A stretch of 64,000 nt of DNA from Colwellia hornerae (GTDB lineage Bacteria > Pseudomonadota > Gammaproteobacteria > Enterobacterales > Alteromonadaceae). Under the pieces are notes generated by a model. The model searched no databases. It was given only the letters and a program-made list of their open reading frames with translations, and had not been told where the DNA came from. The position numbers were made by a program, and so were the translations under genes. Position 1 is the stretch's first letter, and every line of letters starts with the position of its first letter. Of this stretch, positions 8,914 through 20,440 are shown in pieces. The stretch spans positions 1-64,000 of the forward strand of contig NZ_VOLR01000020.1 in NCBI RefSeq assembly GCF_007954355.1. Reading direction: 5' to 3'.

Positions 8914-10164
8914 TTACATATGGTCAATAATACAATCACCAAACTCTGAACATGTAACGAGTGTTGCACCATCCATCAAACGTTCAAAATCATAAGTTAC
9001 TGTTTTAGCGTTAATAGCACCTGACATACCTTTAAGTAATAAATCAGCCGCTTCAACCCAACCCATATGTCTTAACATCATCTCAGCAGACAAAATAACA
9101 GAGCCAGGATTTACTTTGTTCAAACCGGCATATTTTGGTGCTGTGCCATGTGTTGCTTCAAAAATAGCAATGTCGTCATTCATATTTGCGCCTGGTGCAA
9201 TACCAATACCGCCAACTTGAGCAGCTAGTGCGTCAGAGATATAATCGCCGTTCAAATTCAATGTTGCGATAACACTATATTCTGCTGGACGTAATAAAAT
9301 TTGCTGTAACATTGCATCCGCAATAACATCCTTGATGATGATCTCTTTACCGGTTTTTGGATTGACTAATGAACACCATGGACCACCAGCAATAAAGTCA
9401 GCGCCGAATTCATCACGTGCCAATTGGTAACCCCATTCTTTAAAGGCACCTTCGGTATATTTCATGATATTACCTTTGTGTACTAAAGTTACCGACTCTC
9501 TGTCGTGATCAATAGCATACTGAATGGCTTTTCTCACTAAACGCTCGGTACCTTCTTTAGATACCGGCTTAATACCAATACCACAGTTCTCGGTGAAACG
9601 AATTTTGGTAGCACCCATTTCATCGATTAAAAAGTTAATCATTTTCTTAGCTTGGTCTGAACCCGCTTTATACTCAATACCGGCGTAGATATCTTCTGAA
9701 TTTTCTCGAAAGATAACCATATCAACTTCACTTGGCTTTTTAACCGGGCTAGGTACGCCAGTGAACCATTGTACTGGACGTTGGCAGACATATAGATCTA
9801 AAATTTGTCTAAGTGCTACGTTTAATGAACGCATGCCACCACCTACAGGTGTAGTTAACGGCCCTTTTATTCCCACTTTATACTGCTTAAACATTTCTAA
9901 TGTTTCATCAGGTAACCATGTTTCTGAATCGTAAACTTGGGTCGCTTTTTCACCGGCATAAACTTCCATCCAGTGGATCTTACGGTCATTGCTATAAGCT
10001 TTCTCAACAGCGGCGTTAACAACTTTTATCATTGGCGGTGTTACGTCAATACCAATACCATCCCCTTCAATAAATGGGATGATAGGATTGTTAGGGACAC
10101 ATAGTTGCCCATTATCACAGGTTATGGCTTGACCTTCTGTCGGGATTGTTACGTTCGTAGACAT
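8914..10164 (-). CDS. icd: Isocitrate dehydrogenase, NADP-dependent, dimeric type
   Basis: 416 aa, the length of E. coli Icd. It oxidatively decarboxylates isocitrate to 2-oxoglutarate in the TCA cycle. Motifs include the N-terminal [10 protein letters not shown], the substrate loop [13 protein letters not shown] with serine at residue 113, [13 protein letters not shown], and [13 protein letters not shown] near the cofactor site. Ser113 matches the E. coli residue phosphorylated by AceK, so the same control is possible; AceK is not in this window. The monomeric isozyme lies about 0.6 kb away on the same strand, with the RRM gene between them. Two NADP-ICDH isozymes encoded close together are known in psychrophilic Colwellia maris. 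Confidence 0.97.
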   Translation of the reverse strand: MSTNVTIPTEGQAITCDNGQLCVPNNPIIPFIEGDGIGIDVTPPMIKVVNAAVEKAYSNDRKIHWMEVYAGEKATQVYDSETWLPDETLEMFKQYKVGIKGPLTTPVGGGMRSLNVALRQILDLYVCQRPVQWFTGVPSPVKKPSEVDMVIFRENSEDIYAGIEYKAGSDQAKKMINFLIDEMGATKIRFTENCGIGIKPVSKEGTERLVRKAIQYAIDHDRESVTLVHKGNIMKYTEGAFKEWGYQLARDEFGADFIAGGPWCSLVNPKTGKEIIIKDVIADAMLQQILLRPAEYSVIATLNLNGDYISDALAAQVGGIGIAPGANMNDDIAIFEATHGTAPKYAGLNKVNPGSVILSAEMMLRHMGWVEAADLLLKGMSGAINAKTVTYDFERLMDGATLVTCSEFGDCIIDHM

Positions 10165-10473
10165 ATATGATTCCTCTTCTTTAGCACAATAATGTTAACA
10201 GGTATTAACTTTACAGCTATATTGTTTGAGTTATGGATAAAACTGCTTATTTTAGTATAGGTTATCTTCACTTGAATGTTAAAAATAAATGAAAAAGAGC
10301 GCCAACACTAATACAGAATAGATGATATTGACTATAACTGAGGTGAATATTTTAAACAAGCGTTTAAAATATGTGTTTGAAAGACATTAATACCCATTAA
10401 TGAAATAAAATAGCTTGGTGAAAGTAAACTATCTTGAGATAATTACTTTTAATATTATTTTTTAGGATTGTTG
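10165..10473. other. Divergent intergenic region between icd and the RRM gene
   Basis: 309 bases that must hold promoters for icd (leftwards) and the RRM gene (rightwards). The sequence is strongly AT-rich with several A/T runs. TTGACT near 10328 followed by a T/A-rich -10-like stretch is a weak candidate promoter for the RRM gene. No RNA gene, riboswitch or small ORF is evident. Confidence 0.45.
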
Positions 10474-10710
10474 ATGAAACTATTAGTACGTAACTTATCT
10501 CGCTCTACAACCGAACAAGAAATTCGGATTTTATTTTCAGCTCATGGTGGTGTCACCGAATGTACTTTAGTTTTAGACCAAGCAACTGGAAAATCTAAAG
10601 GTTTTGCTTTTGTGGCAATGCCTAATGAAGCAGAAGCTAAAAAAGCCATTAAAGCATTACACGAAACTAGAATTGGTAGTAATAGAATTAGAGTTAAAAT
10701 ATCTAAGTAA
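10474..10710 (+). CDS. Small RRM-type RNA-binding protein
   Basis: 78 aa, a single RNA recognition motif with nothing else. RNP2 is LLVRNL near the start and RNP1 is KGFAFVAM in the middle, with the spacing expected for the beta-alpha-beta-beta-alpha-beta fold. The ATG at 10474 is chosen because TTTAGGA lies 6 bases upstream; an earlier TTG has no such site. Single-RRM proteins of this type occur in cyanobacteria and marine gammaproteobacteria and are often cold-regulated; cold regulation here is inference. The gene sits alone, opposed to both isocitrate dehydrogenase genes. Confidence 0.88.
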   Translation: MKLLVRNLSRSTTEQEIRILFSAHGGVTECTLVLDQATGKSKGFAFVAMPNEAEAKKAIKALHETRIGSNRIRVKISK

Positions 10711-10740
10711 GACTAATGACTATTATTAGTGTTCAATAAA

Positions 10741-10776
10741 AAGGCTGAGTATCTATTAAGATACTCAGCCTTTTTT
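10741..10776. terminator. Bidirectional rho-independent terminator
   Basis: GGCTGAGTATCT and AGATACTCAGCC form a perfect 12-bp stem with an ATTA loop, flanked by A on the left and six T on the right. It separates the convergent RRM gene and monomeric icd gene and can serve both. Confidence 0.93.
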
Positions 10777-10802
10777 ATCTTTATAACGTAACGAATGTTC
10801 CG

Positions 10803-13034
<2,232 letters not shown>

Positions 13035-13191
13035 TTACTTTCCTATTGCTAATTGCCTAATAAAGTGAAAACACCGCTTACTGGCATTATTTATCACTCT
13101 ATTACTATTAATTTTTCCGCGAGAACGCTAAAGCGTATTAAAAAATTCTGACTATTTATTCGCGATATATGTGCCTGAGTTAATGCAGACA

Positions 13192-13219
13192 TAAAAAACC
13201 AGTGGCTGCACCACTGGTT
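13192..13219 (-). terminator. Rho-independent terminator of the phytase-like gene
   Basis: On the minus strand AACCAGTGG and CCACTGGTT form a 9-bp stem with a TGCAG loop followed by a T-run. It lies about 90 bases past the stop codon of the phytase-like gene. Confidence 0.82.
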
Positions 13220-13305
13220 AACCTGAGTATTATAAACCTTCAAGTAAGCTTCGTAAACAATATGGCTATAATTACAAATAACTATGTTGTATATATAGCG
13301 ATTAT

Positions 13306-14412
13306 TTATTCTAACCAACCTTTATCAATCGCTATCGAAAACAATAAGGGCGAAAAAGTTTTGTATTTATCATCGTTTGCCGGACACTTTGCATTCTCTA
13401 TATAATGGGCTTTCCATGGGTCATTGATTAGCCAAATATTATTATTCGCCACTGCAACGCCTTCTAGTGAAGTATTACCGATAGGCTCCCAATCACTGCA
13501 TTCGTTATTTTTAGCATTCACTGGAGCTAAAAAGTTCATCGCAATAACTTTTGTTGGCTGTTCCTTTGCCAGGTCGATAATCCATAATTGATCATCATTC
13601 CTAGCGGCAGCAATGATATAACCAGGGTGATTATCTTTCGGTAGATAGTCCATACCATTTATAGGGTGATTACCCTGACTAAATGTCGGTAATAAAACCT
13701 CAGTATCAATGACTGGGGCAAATTCATCAGTCGCCCAAAAATTGTCGTCTAATAGCAACGAAAAGATACGAGCTAAACCTTTACTGTCTTTTTCTAAGCC
13801 AAGGTATAAAGTGTTGTTCTTACCAAAAGCCAGTCCCTCAATACCATCATTAGAAAAATCACCCACGTTATAACTTGCGTCAAATTGTAAGGGTCTAACA
13901 TCTGTCATTGATAATATATTATTATCATCAAGCGCTAATCTCACAATTAGAGTTGGGTATTTGGTCGAGCCAGTATGTTGAAAGCGTTGTTGACATGCCG
14001 ATGAAAGTTCATCGCCATTACGGGCATCTTCGGTCACTATAATGAAAACTTTATCATTGTTAGGGTCAACCGCTAAAGCTTCAAAATCGGGCTCACCTGC
14101 TAGATATGAGGAAAAACAGCTGGCTTTTACCTGACTAGACATGGTCATAAGCATTGATTTTTCTTCGACTAAGCCACTCGTGGGCTCAATAATATGCAAT
14201 TGTTTCTGCTGAGACTTATCAGCTGAACCATCAGAGAGAGTAAGCAACTTGCCGCGCCATAGCTTTAACGCGGAAGTTTGAGGATCGAACATAACTTGCT
14301 GATCAGCTTCTACCAGCCACTTTCCCTTTAAAGTAACTTGCTGATGAATGTTATTATCAGCAAGCACAGTAAAAGCAGAGAGATAGATAGCTATAAAGGG
14401 TAGCAGCTTCAT
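13306..14412 (-). CDS. Secreted esterase-like/phytase-like beta-propeller protein
   Basis: 368 aa from the ATG at 14412, which starts a signal peptide (KLLPFIAIYLSAFTVLA, cleavage after residue 18). An upstream TTG in frame would only add two residues. The mature part has spaced repeats such as DFEALAVDPNNDKVFIIVTEDAR, GIEGLAFGKNNTLYLGLEKD and SLEGVAVANNNIWLINDP, the E-G/A-L/V-A pattern of propeller proteins described as 'esterase-like activity of phytase'. The substrate is unknown; a phosphoester or nucleotide role is inferred only from context. It follows the phosphoribosyltransferase gene by 18 bp and should share its promoter and RutR-like box. Confidence 0.62.
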   Translation of the reverse strand: MKLLPFIAIYLSAFTVLADNNIHQQVTLKGKWLVEADQQVMFDPQTSALKLWRGKLLTLSDGSADKSQQKQLHIIEPTSGLVEEKSMLMTMSSQVKASCFSSYLAGEPDFEALAVDPNNDKVFIIVTEDARNGDELSSACQQRFQHTGSTKYPTLIVRLALDDNNILSMTDVRPLQFDASYNVGDFSNDGIEGLAFGKNNTLYLGLEKDSKGLARIFSLLLDDNFWATDEFAPVIDTEVLLPTFSQGNHPINGMDYLPKDNHPGYIIAAARNDDQLWIIDLAKEQPTKVIAMNFLAPVNAKNNECSDWEPIGNTSLEGVAVANNNIWLINDPWKAHYIENAKCPANDDKYKTFSPLLFSIAIDKGWLE

Positions 14413-14430
14413 TAACAACTCAACCTGTAA

Positions 14431-14988
14431 TTATTTTAAAAGGTGTAATATATTGGTAAGGTCAGATTTGCCTTCAGCAATTTCTTCTTGTGTTAATCCT
14501 GACAACTCATGTGGAAAGACCAACCATTCATCAGACTCGTGAACATAATAGTCCGGTTTAATATCAACCACGTTATTGGTTGGCTTATACCAAGGACAAG
14601 CAATGCGAACATCAGTTGGCATGTTATTACGGGCTAATTTTTTAAGTTGTTTTATTAACGCATCAATACTACGACCTGAATCAAAAACATCGTCAACAAT
14701 CAACAAACCATCAGTTGCATTGGCATTTTCTATAATGTAATGCAAACCATGGACTTTAATTTCTTTACTTTGTTGGTTAATGCCGTAGTAAGAAGAGGTA
14801 CGGACAGCGATATGATCTGTTTCAATATTTTTAAAATCAAAATACTCCTGAACAGCAATACCAACAGGCGCTCCACCACGCCATATACCTATGATAAATT
14901 GTGGACGAAAACCATCTTCAAAGACTTTTGCGGCCAGTCTAAAAGAATCTTCTAGTAATTCTTGTGCGGTAATAAATTTTTTATTCAT
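14431..14988 (-). CDS. Purine-type phosphoribosyltransferase
   Basis: 185 aa. The PRPP-binding signature LLIVDDVFDSGRS is at residues 95-107, and IIGIWRGGAPVG near residue 33 is the loop that contacts pyrophosphate. Both identify a type I phosphoribosyltransferase of the hypoxanthine/xanthine-guanine group. It would convert a free base plus PRPP to a nucleotide in the cytoplasm; which base cannot be decided from sequence. It is first in a two-gene operon with the phytase-like secreted protein. A RutR-type palindrome lies 53 bp upstream of its start codon, linking it to the nucleoside genes. Confidence 0.82.
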   Translation of the reverse strand: MNKKFITAQELLEDSFRLAAKVFEDGFRPQFIIGIWRGGAPVGIAVQEYFDFKNIETDHIAVRTSSYYGINQQSKEIKVHGLHYIIENANATDGLLIVDDVFDSGRSIDALIKQLKKLARNNMPTDVRIACPWYKPTNNVVDIKPDYYVHESDEWLVFPHELSGLTQEEIAEGKSDLTNILHLLK

Positions 14989-15041
14989 AGTGGTTGTTTC
15001 TTACTGTAAAAGTAGTGTAATGTGGCGAATTATATCAATTC

Positions 15042-15057
15042 TTGACCGAATGGTTAA
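15042..15057. promoter_or_regulatory. RutR-type operator, box A
   Basis: TTGACCGAATGGTTAA matches 14 of 16 positions of the E. coli RutR box TTGACCAnnTGGTCAA (counting the two free positions as matches). It lies 53 bp upstream of the phosphoribosyltransferase start and 75 bp upstream of the secreted EEP gene, so it could serve either divergent unit. Confidence 0.62.
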
Positions 15058-15132
15058 GTAAATTATTCAGTGAATTAACGTTTATTATTTACCTGTGCTC
15101 AAAAAGCTTGAGTTTAACTAAGAGAAGTATTA

Positions 15133-16038
15133 ATGCAAAAAACAATATTAACAACTGCTAGTTTACTATTTAGCTTAATGTATGTTTCACCCAGTTACTC
15201 TCAAGAGCTTAAAGTAGCTTCATGGAATATCGCTTGGTTAGGTTCACATGAGTATAATAAACGAAAAGCTAATGATTATCAGCAATTAGCCGTCTATGCT
15301 AAACAACTTGATGCCGATGTGATTGCTTTACAAGAAGTTGAAGATGAAAATTGGGCAAAAAAGGTCTTTGGTAACGAATATGATTTTTATTTTTCGACTA
15401 AAGATTGGGTACAACGTGTTGGTGTGGCCGTTAAAAAATCAGCGGGCTTAACGGTTGTTGCCAAAGAGTATAAAGCATTAAATGTTACCCGTGTTAGACA
15501 TGGTATGGATTTAACCTTATCTCGAAATGGTAAAGAAATTAGATTACTTGCCGTACATTTAAAGTCTGGTTGTTTTGCTTTACCGCTCGATAGCAAAAAT
15601 CTCGCAGCAATGCCAAGTAGTACGGATAAAGAATTAAGAGTAAAAGAGGCCTGCACTACATTAAGTATGCAAATAGACCCGCTTGAAAGTTGGGTTGATG
15701 AGCGTGCTAAAGATGACGAAGCTTTTATTGTGCTTGGCGATTTTAACCGCAGATTCTCACAAGATGTAAGTCAGAAACATGCTGAAGATCAAGGCTTATG
15801 GCAAGCACTAGACGATGAAGGCAATGAAGCGCTTTGGACACCAACAATGACCAAAGAGTCTGCTTGTTGGGGCGGTTACTACAAAGATTATATCGACCAT
15901 ATTGTTTTTAACCCTAGCGCTAAAAATATGTATGTCGAAAACTCTTTTGAACAATTAGTTTTCAAAGAAAAATATACCCGAGAGCTTGCTAATACATTAA
16001 CAGACCATTGCCCTATTTCGGTTAAAGTAAAGCTTTAA
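15133..16038 (+). CDS. Secreted endonuclease/exonuclease/phosphatase (EEP) family protein
   Basis: 301 aa with a signal peptide cleaved after SYS (residue 23). The EEP fold is shown by VASWNIAWLG, the metal-binding glutamate in IALQEVEDENW, LAVHLKSGC, the catalytic GDFNRRF and the terminal LTDHCPISVKV histidine. All catalytic motifs are present, so a metal-dependent phosphodiesterase or phosphatase acting outside the cytoplasm is expected. Nuclease activity on external nucleic acid is plausible from the surrounding nucleoside genes but not proved. It is divergent from the phosphoribosyltransferase operon across box A. Confidence 0.8.
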   Translation: MQKTILTTASLLFSLMYVSPSYSQELKVASWNIAWLGSHEYNKRKANDYQQLAVYAKQLDADVIALQEVEDENWAKKVFGNEYDFYFSTKDWVQRVGVAVKKSAGLTVVAKEYKALNVTRVRHGMDLTLSRNGKEIRLLAVHLKSGCFALPLDSKNLAAMPSSTDKELRVKEACTTLSMQIDPLESWVDERAKDDEAFIVLGDFNRRFSQDVSQKHAEDQGLWQALDDEGNEALWTPTMTKESACWGGYYKDYIDHIVFNPSAKNMYVENSFEQLVFKEKYTRELANTLTDHCPISVKVKL

Positions 16039-16084
16039 ACATTTAACAAGGATTTTGAGCTAAAATAGACAACAGACATAAACC

Positions 16085-16106
16085 GTTGCTAGTGTTAACT
16101 AGCAAC
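16085..16106. terminator. Inverted repeat, possible weak terminator of EEP gene
   Basis: GTTGCTAG and CTAGCAAC form a perfect 8-bp stem around TGTTAA, 47 bases after the EEP stop. The following sequence (ACTTTATAT) is only weakly T-rich. It could instead be a regulatory palindrome for add, which starts 30 bases later. Confidence 0.45.
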
Positions 16107-16135
16107 ACTTTATATAATCAGGACAATACACCCAC

Positions 16136-17131
16136 ATGTATAATAAGCAACTGCCACTTATAGACCTTCACCGACATTTAGACGGAAACATTCGCCCTAA
16201 AACTGTTTGGCAATTAGCTCAGAAAAATAATATTGCCTTACCTGAAACTAATTTCGAAGACTTTCTACCCCATATTAAAATTACTGACAATGAAGCCGAC
16301 CTCCTCGCTTTTTTAAAGAAGTTAGATTGGGGCGTGCAAGTACTCTCTTCATTAGATGATGTTATACGCATTGGTTATGAAAATGTTGAAGATGCTTATC
16401 TGGCTAATATTGATTATGCAGAATTACGTTTTTCACCTTTTTACATCGCTATGACCCATCAACTTCCTATTGAAGGTGTTGTGGAAGCGATTATTGAAGG
16501 GGTTAATCAAGGCCGTAAAAAGTATCCGACCAAAATAAATTTAATTGGTATTTTGAGCCGTACTTTTGGAGTAGACAATTGCGAAATTGAGCTCAACGCC
16601 CTTTTAGCTCACAAAGATAATATTGTTGCGCTTGACTTAGCTGGCGACGAGTATAATTTTCCTGGTAGCCTTTTTGAACATCATTTTAAGAAAGCATCGC
16701 ATGCTGGTTTACAAATAACTGTACACGCAGGTGAAGCTGCCGGACCAGAAAGCGTTTGGCATGCGATAGAAAAACTTGGAGCAACCAGAATTGGTCACGG
16801 TGTCGCTTGTGTAAAAGATCAAAAACTTATGGACTATATGCTTAAGCATAATATTGGTCTTGAGTCTTGCCTGACGTCTAATTATCAAACAGGTACAATA
16901 AAAGATTTAACTCAGCACCCGGTAAAAACCTTTTTAGCTAATGGTCTTAATGTTTGTTTAAATACCGATGACCCTGCTGTTGAGAACATTGAGCTTGAAG
17001 ATGAATTTAACCTTGCCAGTAACTTACTTAAACTTAGTCAGGCACAAATCACGCAATTACAAAGTAATGCCATTGAAATGAGTTTTTTAAGCCATGAAGA
17101 AAAACAAAAATTACGCCAATTAAAACTATAG
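16136..17131 (+). CDS. add: Adenosine deaminase
   Basis: 331 aa, normal for bacterial Add. It deaminates adenosine and deoxyadenosine to inosine and deoxyinosine in the cytoplasm. The zinc and catalytic residues are visible: HRHLDGNI near the N-terminus, HAGEAAGPESV, the histidine in RIGHGVAC, and NTDDPAVEN. It lies just before deoD, which cleaves the resulting inosine, making a short purine salvage pair, although 230 bases separate them. No RutR-type box is found upstream. Confidence 0.95.
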   Translation: MYNKQLPLIDLHRHLDGNIRPKTVWQLAQKNNIALPETNFEDFLPHIKITDNEADLLAFLKKLDWGVQVLSSLDDVIRIGYENVEDAYLANIDYAELRFSPFYIAMTHQLPIEGVVEAIIEGVNQGRKKYPTKINLIGILSRTFGVDNCEIELNALLAHKDNIVALDLAGDEYNFPGSLFEHHFKKASHAGLQITVHAGEAAGPESVWHAIEKLGATRIGHGVACVKDQKLMDYMLKHNIGLESCLTSNYQTGTIKDLTQHPVKTFLANGLNVCLNTDDPAVENIELEDEFNLASNLLKLSQAQITQLQSNAIEMSFLSHEEKQKLRQLKL

Positions 17132-17361
17132 CGCAAAGGTAATGTCGCGATTATCAATTTTATTGGTTGTTGTTAACCCTAATGATTAATAGATAATTGA
17201 TCGTTACTGTACTTAGTATTATCATAACCATATTAACTTTTAGGCGATATTTAAAATCGCCATAAACATTTTTCAGTAAAAAATCCTTGATAGCAGTTTG
17301 ATCCCATCAGGTCTGGCTAGAAACTTACTGAGTTACACTTAAAAACTAAAGGATAACTCTT

Positions 17362-18066
17362 ATGCCAACACCACATATTGAAGCTCAAGCAGGCGATTTT
17401 GCAAAAACTGTATTAATGCCAGGCGACCCACTTCGCGCTAAATATATTGCCGATAATTTCTTAGAAAATGTTAAATGCGTAACACGTGTTCGTAACATGT
17501 TTGGCTACACGGGTACCTATAAAGGCAAGCCTATCTCAGTAATGGGTTCTGGAATGGGGATCCCTAGCGTTTCAATATACGCGACTGAACTTTACAAAGA
17601 CTACGGCGTTGAAAGTATTATCCGTATCGGCTCTTGTGGCGCTGTTCGTGATGACATAAAAGTGCGTGACATTGTAATTGGTATGGCAGCAAGTACCGAC
17701 TCTAACGTTAATAGACAGCGTTTTCATGGTGTTGATTTTGCAGCATGTGCAGATTTTTCATTATTAAAAAGTGTTGTAGATACTGCTGAGCGTTTAAATA
17801 AACCTGTCCGTGTTGGTAATATTTTTACCGCTGATTTATTTTATACCCCACAGCCTGAAATGTTTGCCACCATGGAAAAATATGGGATTTTAGCGGTAGA
17901 AATGGAAGCCGCTGGTCTTTATGGCGTTGCAGCCGAATACGGTAAAAAAGCATTAACAGTTTTAACCGTAAGCGATCATATTAAAACGGGTGAACAAACT
18001 ACAGCAGATGAGCGCGAAACCACCTTTAAAGACATGATGGAATTAACCTTAGAAAGTATTCTATAA
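17362..18066 (+). CDS. deoD: Purine nucleoside phosphorylase DeoD-type
   Basis: 234 aa, close to E. coli DeoD (239). It splits purine (deoxy)nucleosides with phosphate into base and (deoxy)ribose-1-phosphate. The start [45 protein letters not shown] and [11 protein letters not shown] are family hallmarks, as are the active-site aspartate and arginine in [16 protein letters not shown]. The SD AAAGGATAA lies upstream. It is followed by a repeat-like structure and a strong bidirectional terminator shared with deoB. Confidence 0.97.
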   Translation: MPTPHIEAQAGDFAKTVLMPGDPLRAKYIADNFLENVKCVTRVRNMFGYTGTYKGKPISVMGSGMGIPSVSIYATELYKDYGVESIIRIGSCGAVRDDIKVRDIVIGMAASTDSNVNRQRFHGVDFAACADFSLLKSVVDTAERLNKPVRVGNIFTADLFYTPQPEMFATMEKYGILAVEMEAAGLYGVAAEYGKKALTVLTVSDHIKTGEQTTADERETTFKDMMELTLESIL

Positions 18067-18077
18067 CGTTGTAACCG

Positions 18078-18192
18078 TTCATCCTGAACATTGTCGTTCT
18101 TTCATCGACGTACATGGAAGCACTAATGCACGTCGATGGCATGGATGCCTAAGAACTGCCATGGCACCACGACTTACCATTCATCCTGAACA
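18078..18192. repeat. Intergenic repeat-like cluster of palindromes
   Basis: TTCATCCTGAACA occurs at 18078-18090 and again at 18180-18192. Between the copies lie CATCGACGT/ACGTCGATG (18103-18111 and 18130-18138), GGCAT-GG-ATGCC (18138-18149) and TGCCATGGCA (near 18158). Flanking direct repeats with internal inverted repeats suggest a small non-coding repetitive element. Copy number elsewhere cannot be seen. Confidence 0.55.
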
Positions 18193-18193
18193 T

Positions 18194-18228
18194 AAAAAGG
18201 GGTTAGCATTTTTGCTCCCCCCTTTTTT
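18194..18228. terminator. Bidirectional rho-independent terminator between deoD and deoB
   Basis: AAAAAGGGG and CCCCTTTTT enclose AGCA-TTTT-TGCT, giving a stem usable in both directions with T-runs on both strands. It ends the convergent deoD and deoB transcripts. Confidence 0.85.
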
Positions 18229-18275
18229 ATAACAATTATTTATAACAATAAAAGCTTTTAATCAATCACACTTCG

Positions 18276-19496
18276 CTACTTATTATTAAAATTAAGCTCG
18301 GTTAAAAAGCTAGTACCATATTCCATTTTTTCGACATTAAACATCTCAGCTATGGTTTGCCCTAAATCAGCAAAGGTTGCTCGTTTACCTAAATTTACCG
18401 AAGCAATATTGTGATGATAAGCTAGTACCGGCACATACTCACGAGTATGATCGCTACCTGGCCATGTGGGGTCACACCCATGGTCAGCAGTTAAAAACAG
18501 CACGTCGTTATCGGTCATCGCATTAAGTACTTCAGGGATGCGGAGATCGAAGGCTTCAAGCTCTTGTGCATAACCAACAGGATTACGTCTATGGCCAAAG
18601 TCTTGGTCAAAATTAACCAAATTAGTAAATATTAACGAATTATCTACTGCGCTATTAATATGTTTAATACTGGCATCGAGTAAAGCATCTAAGCCGGTTG
18701 CTTTGGTTTTTTCGCTAATACCTTGATGTGCAAAAATATCAGCAATCTTACCAACGCTGATCACATGTGTACCGGCATCAAAAATTTTATCGAGTACGGT
18801 TGGTGCTGGAGGTAATACCGAATAATCACGGCGGTTACCTGTTCGAGAAAAGTTGTCGGGGTTGTCACCGATAAAAGGTCTCGCAATAACGCGTCCTATA
18901 TTAAGCCCTTCGAGTTCGGCTCTCACCGTTTCGCAATACTTATAAAGATTATCTAGACCAAAATGTTCTTCATGTGCGGCAACCTGAAAAACACTATCCG
19001 CTGAGGTATAACAAATAGGTAAACCGGTTTTTATATGCTCCTGTCCTAATTTCTCTAAAATAACGGTACCTGATGCATGACAATTGCCGAGCATATCGCT
19101 AAAACCAGTAGCTTTATTAACTTTATTAATCAGGTCAACAGGAAAGGCATTTTCTTTATCTGTGAAATATCCCCAATCAAATAAAACGGGTACACCTGCC
19201 ATTTCCCAATGACCACTAGGGGTATCTTTGCCGGTACTTATTTCTTGTGCGAAACCATAAGCCCCTTTTTGAGGTTCACCACCTTGCTGTGGAAAATCGG
19301 TGTTTGATGCTTCATGGCTAGCTTTAAATAATCCCAAACTTGCCAAGTTAGGTAAGTTTATCGCTTTGCCTGTCTCTGCATAATATGCTTTAGCGAGGTT
19401 AGCAAGGGTATTTGCGCCTACATCACCAAACTCAGCTGCATCAGCAGAGTAACCGATACCAAAACTGTCTATTACTAAAACTATTGCGCGGGCCAT
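18276..19496 (-). CDS. deoB: Phosphopentomutase
   Basis: 406 aa, the length of bacterial DeoB. It interconverts (deoxy)ribose-1-phosphate and 5-phosphate, linking nucleoside phosphorylases to DeoC. The alkaline-phosphatase superfamily metal sites are visible: [15 protein letters not shown] near the N-terminus, the phosphorylated threonine in [49 protein letters not shown] RutR-type box lies 56 bp upstream of its start. It is divergent from udk-nupC-deoC-tdk-upp, so the box could affect both directions. Confidence 0.97.
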   Translation of the reverse strand: MARAIVLVIDSFGIGYSADAAEFGDVGANTLANLAKAYYAETGKAINLPNLASLGLFKASHEASNTDFPQQGGEPQKGAYGFAQEISTGKDTPSGHWEMAGVPVLFDWGYFTDKENAFPVDLINKVNKATGFSDMLGNCHASGTVILEKLGQEHIKTGLPICYTSADSVFQVAAHEEHFGLDNLYKYCETVRAELEGLNIGRVIARPFIGDNPDNFSRTGNRRDYSVLPPAPTVLDKIFDAGTHVISVGKIADIFAHQGISEKTKATGLDALLDASIKHINSAVDNSLIFTNLVNFDQDFGHRRNPVGYAQELEAFDLRIPEVLNAMTDNDVLFLTADHGCDPTWPGSDHTREYVPVLAYHHNIASVNLGKRATFADLGQTIAEMFNVEKMEYGTSFLTELNFNNK

Positions 19497-19552
19497 AGCA
19501 TTTCCTTTATGATCATATTTTCAATATATATTGATAAATAGCAGAATAAAAC

Positions 19553-19568
19553 ATGACCACATGGTCAA
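19553..19568. promoter_or_regulatory. RutR-type operator, box B
   Basis: ATGACCACATGGTCAA matches 15 of 16 positions of the RutR box. Its centre TGACCA-CA-TGGTCA is a perfect inverted repeat. It lies 56 bp upstream of deoB and about 185 bp upstream of the udk start. Confidence 0.72.
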
Positions 19569-19753
19569 GTTGTGCTAATTTACCACCTTTTGAAAATGGG
19601 GTAAATGATGCTTTAAAATATACGCGAATAAAGTAACGTATTTTTGATCATTTAACCGTAAAAGTATAAAATTAGCGTTAATTACTATCACATTATCACT
19701 AATGATAGGATTAAAACCATTTCTGAAGCTGAATTATCGACAGGCATAAACAA

Positions 19754-20404
19754 TTGAACGCAAATAAACCGACAATCATTACAATCACAGGTCCATCAGC
19801 ATCGGGTAAAACCCTTTTTGCGCATACTATTCACGACGAACTTATCGATGAATTAGGTGAAGACGGTATTTCCATTCTTAGTGAAGACGCTTACTATCGC
19901 GACCAATCACATTTGTCGATGTCTGAACGTGAACAAACAAACTATGACAACCCCAGTGCTTTTGAGCATGACTTGTTAACTGAGCATTTAAAAAAAATCA
20001 CTGAAAACAAATCAATAGACGTCCCGATTTATTGTTATAAAACACATACACGTTTAAATGAAACACGGGTGTTTACACCAACAAAAATTGTGCTGGTTGA
20101 AGGTATTTTACTCCTGTCAAATAAAGCACTTAGAGATCAGTTTGACATAAAAGTCTACATGGATACGCCACTTGATATCTGTTTGGTTCGTCGAATTAAA
20201 CGTGATCTAATAGAACGAAACAGAAGTGTTGAGTCAGTAACAAATCAATATCTAGAAACAGTTAGACCTATGTACTATCAATTTATTGAACCCTCCAAAG
20301 CTTGGGCTGATATAGTGATCACCCGAGGCGGAAAGAACAGAATGGCGATAGAAGTACTTAAAGCAAAAATTCGTCAACTGTCAAAATTACCACTACAAAA
20401 ATAA
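19754..20404 (+). CDS. udk: Uridine kinase
   Basis: 216 aa. It phosphorylates uridine and cytidine to UMP and CMP. The P-loop GPSASGKT is at residues 13-20, and LSEDAYYRDQ and NYDNPSAFEHDLL match uridine kinase active-site segments. The start is TTG at 19754: no ATG occurs in frame until well after the P-loop, and GACAGG lies about 9 bases upstream. The rare start codon may keep expression low. It heads a same-strand run udk-nupC-deoC-tdk-upp with short gaps. The gap to nupC contains about three tandem copies of AACAAT. Confidence 0.92.
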   Translation: MNANKPTIITITGPSASGKTLFAHTIHDELIDELGEDGISILSEDAYYRDQSHLSMSEREQTNYDNPSAFEHDLLTEHLKKITENKSIDVPIYCYKTHTRLNETRVFTPTKIVLVEGILLLSNKALRDQFDIKVYMDTPLDICLVRRIKRDLIERNRSVESVTNQYLETVRPMYYQFIEPSKAWADIVITRGGKNRMAIEVLKAKIRQLSKLPLQK

Positions 20405-20440
20405 CAATAACAATAACAATAAAAATATTAAGGGGTATCC

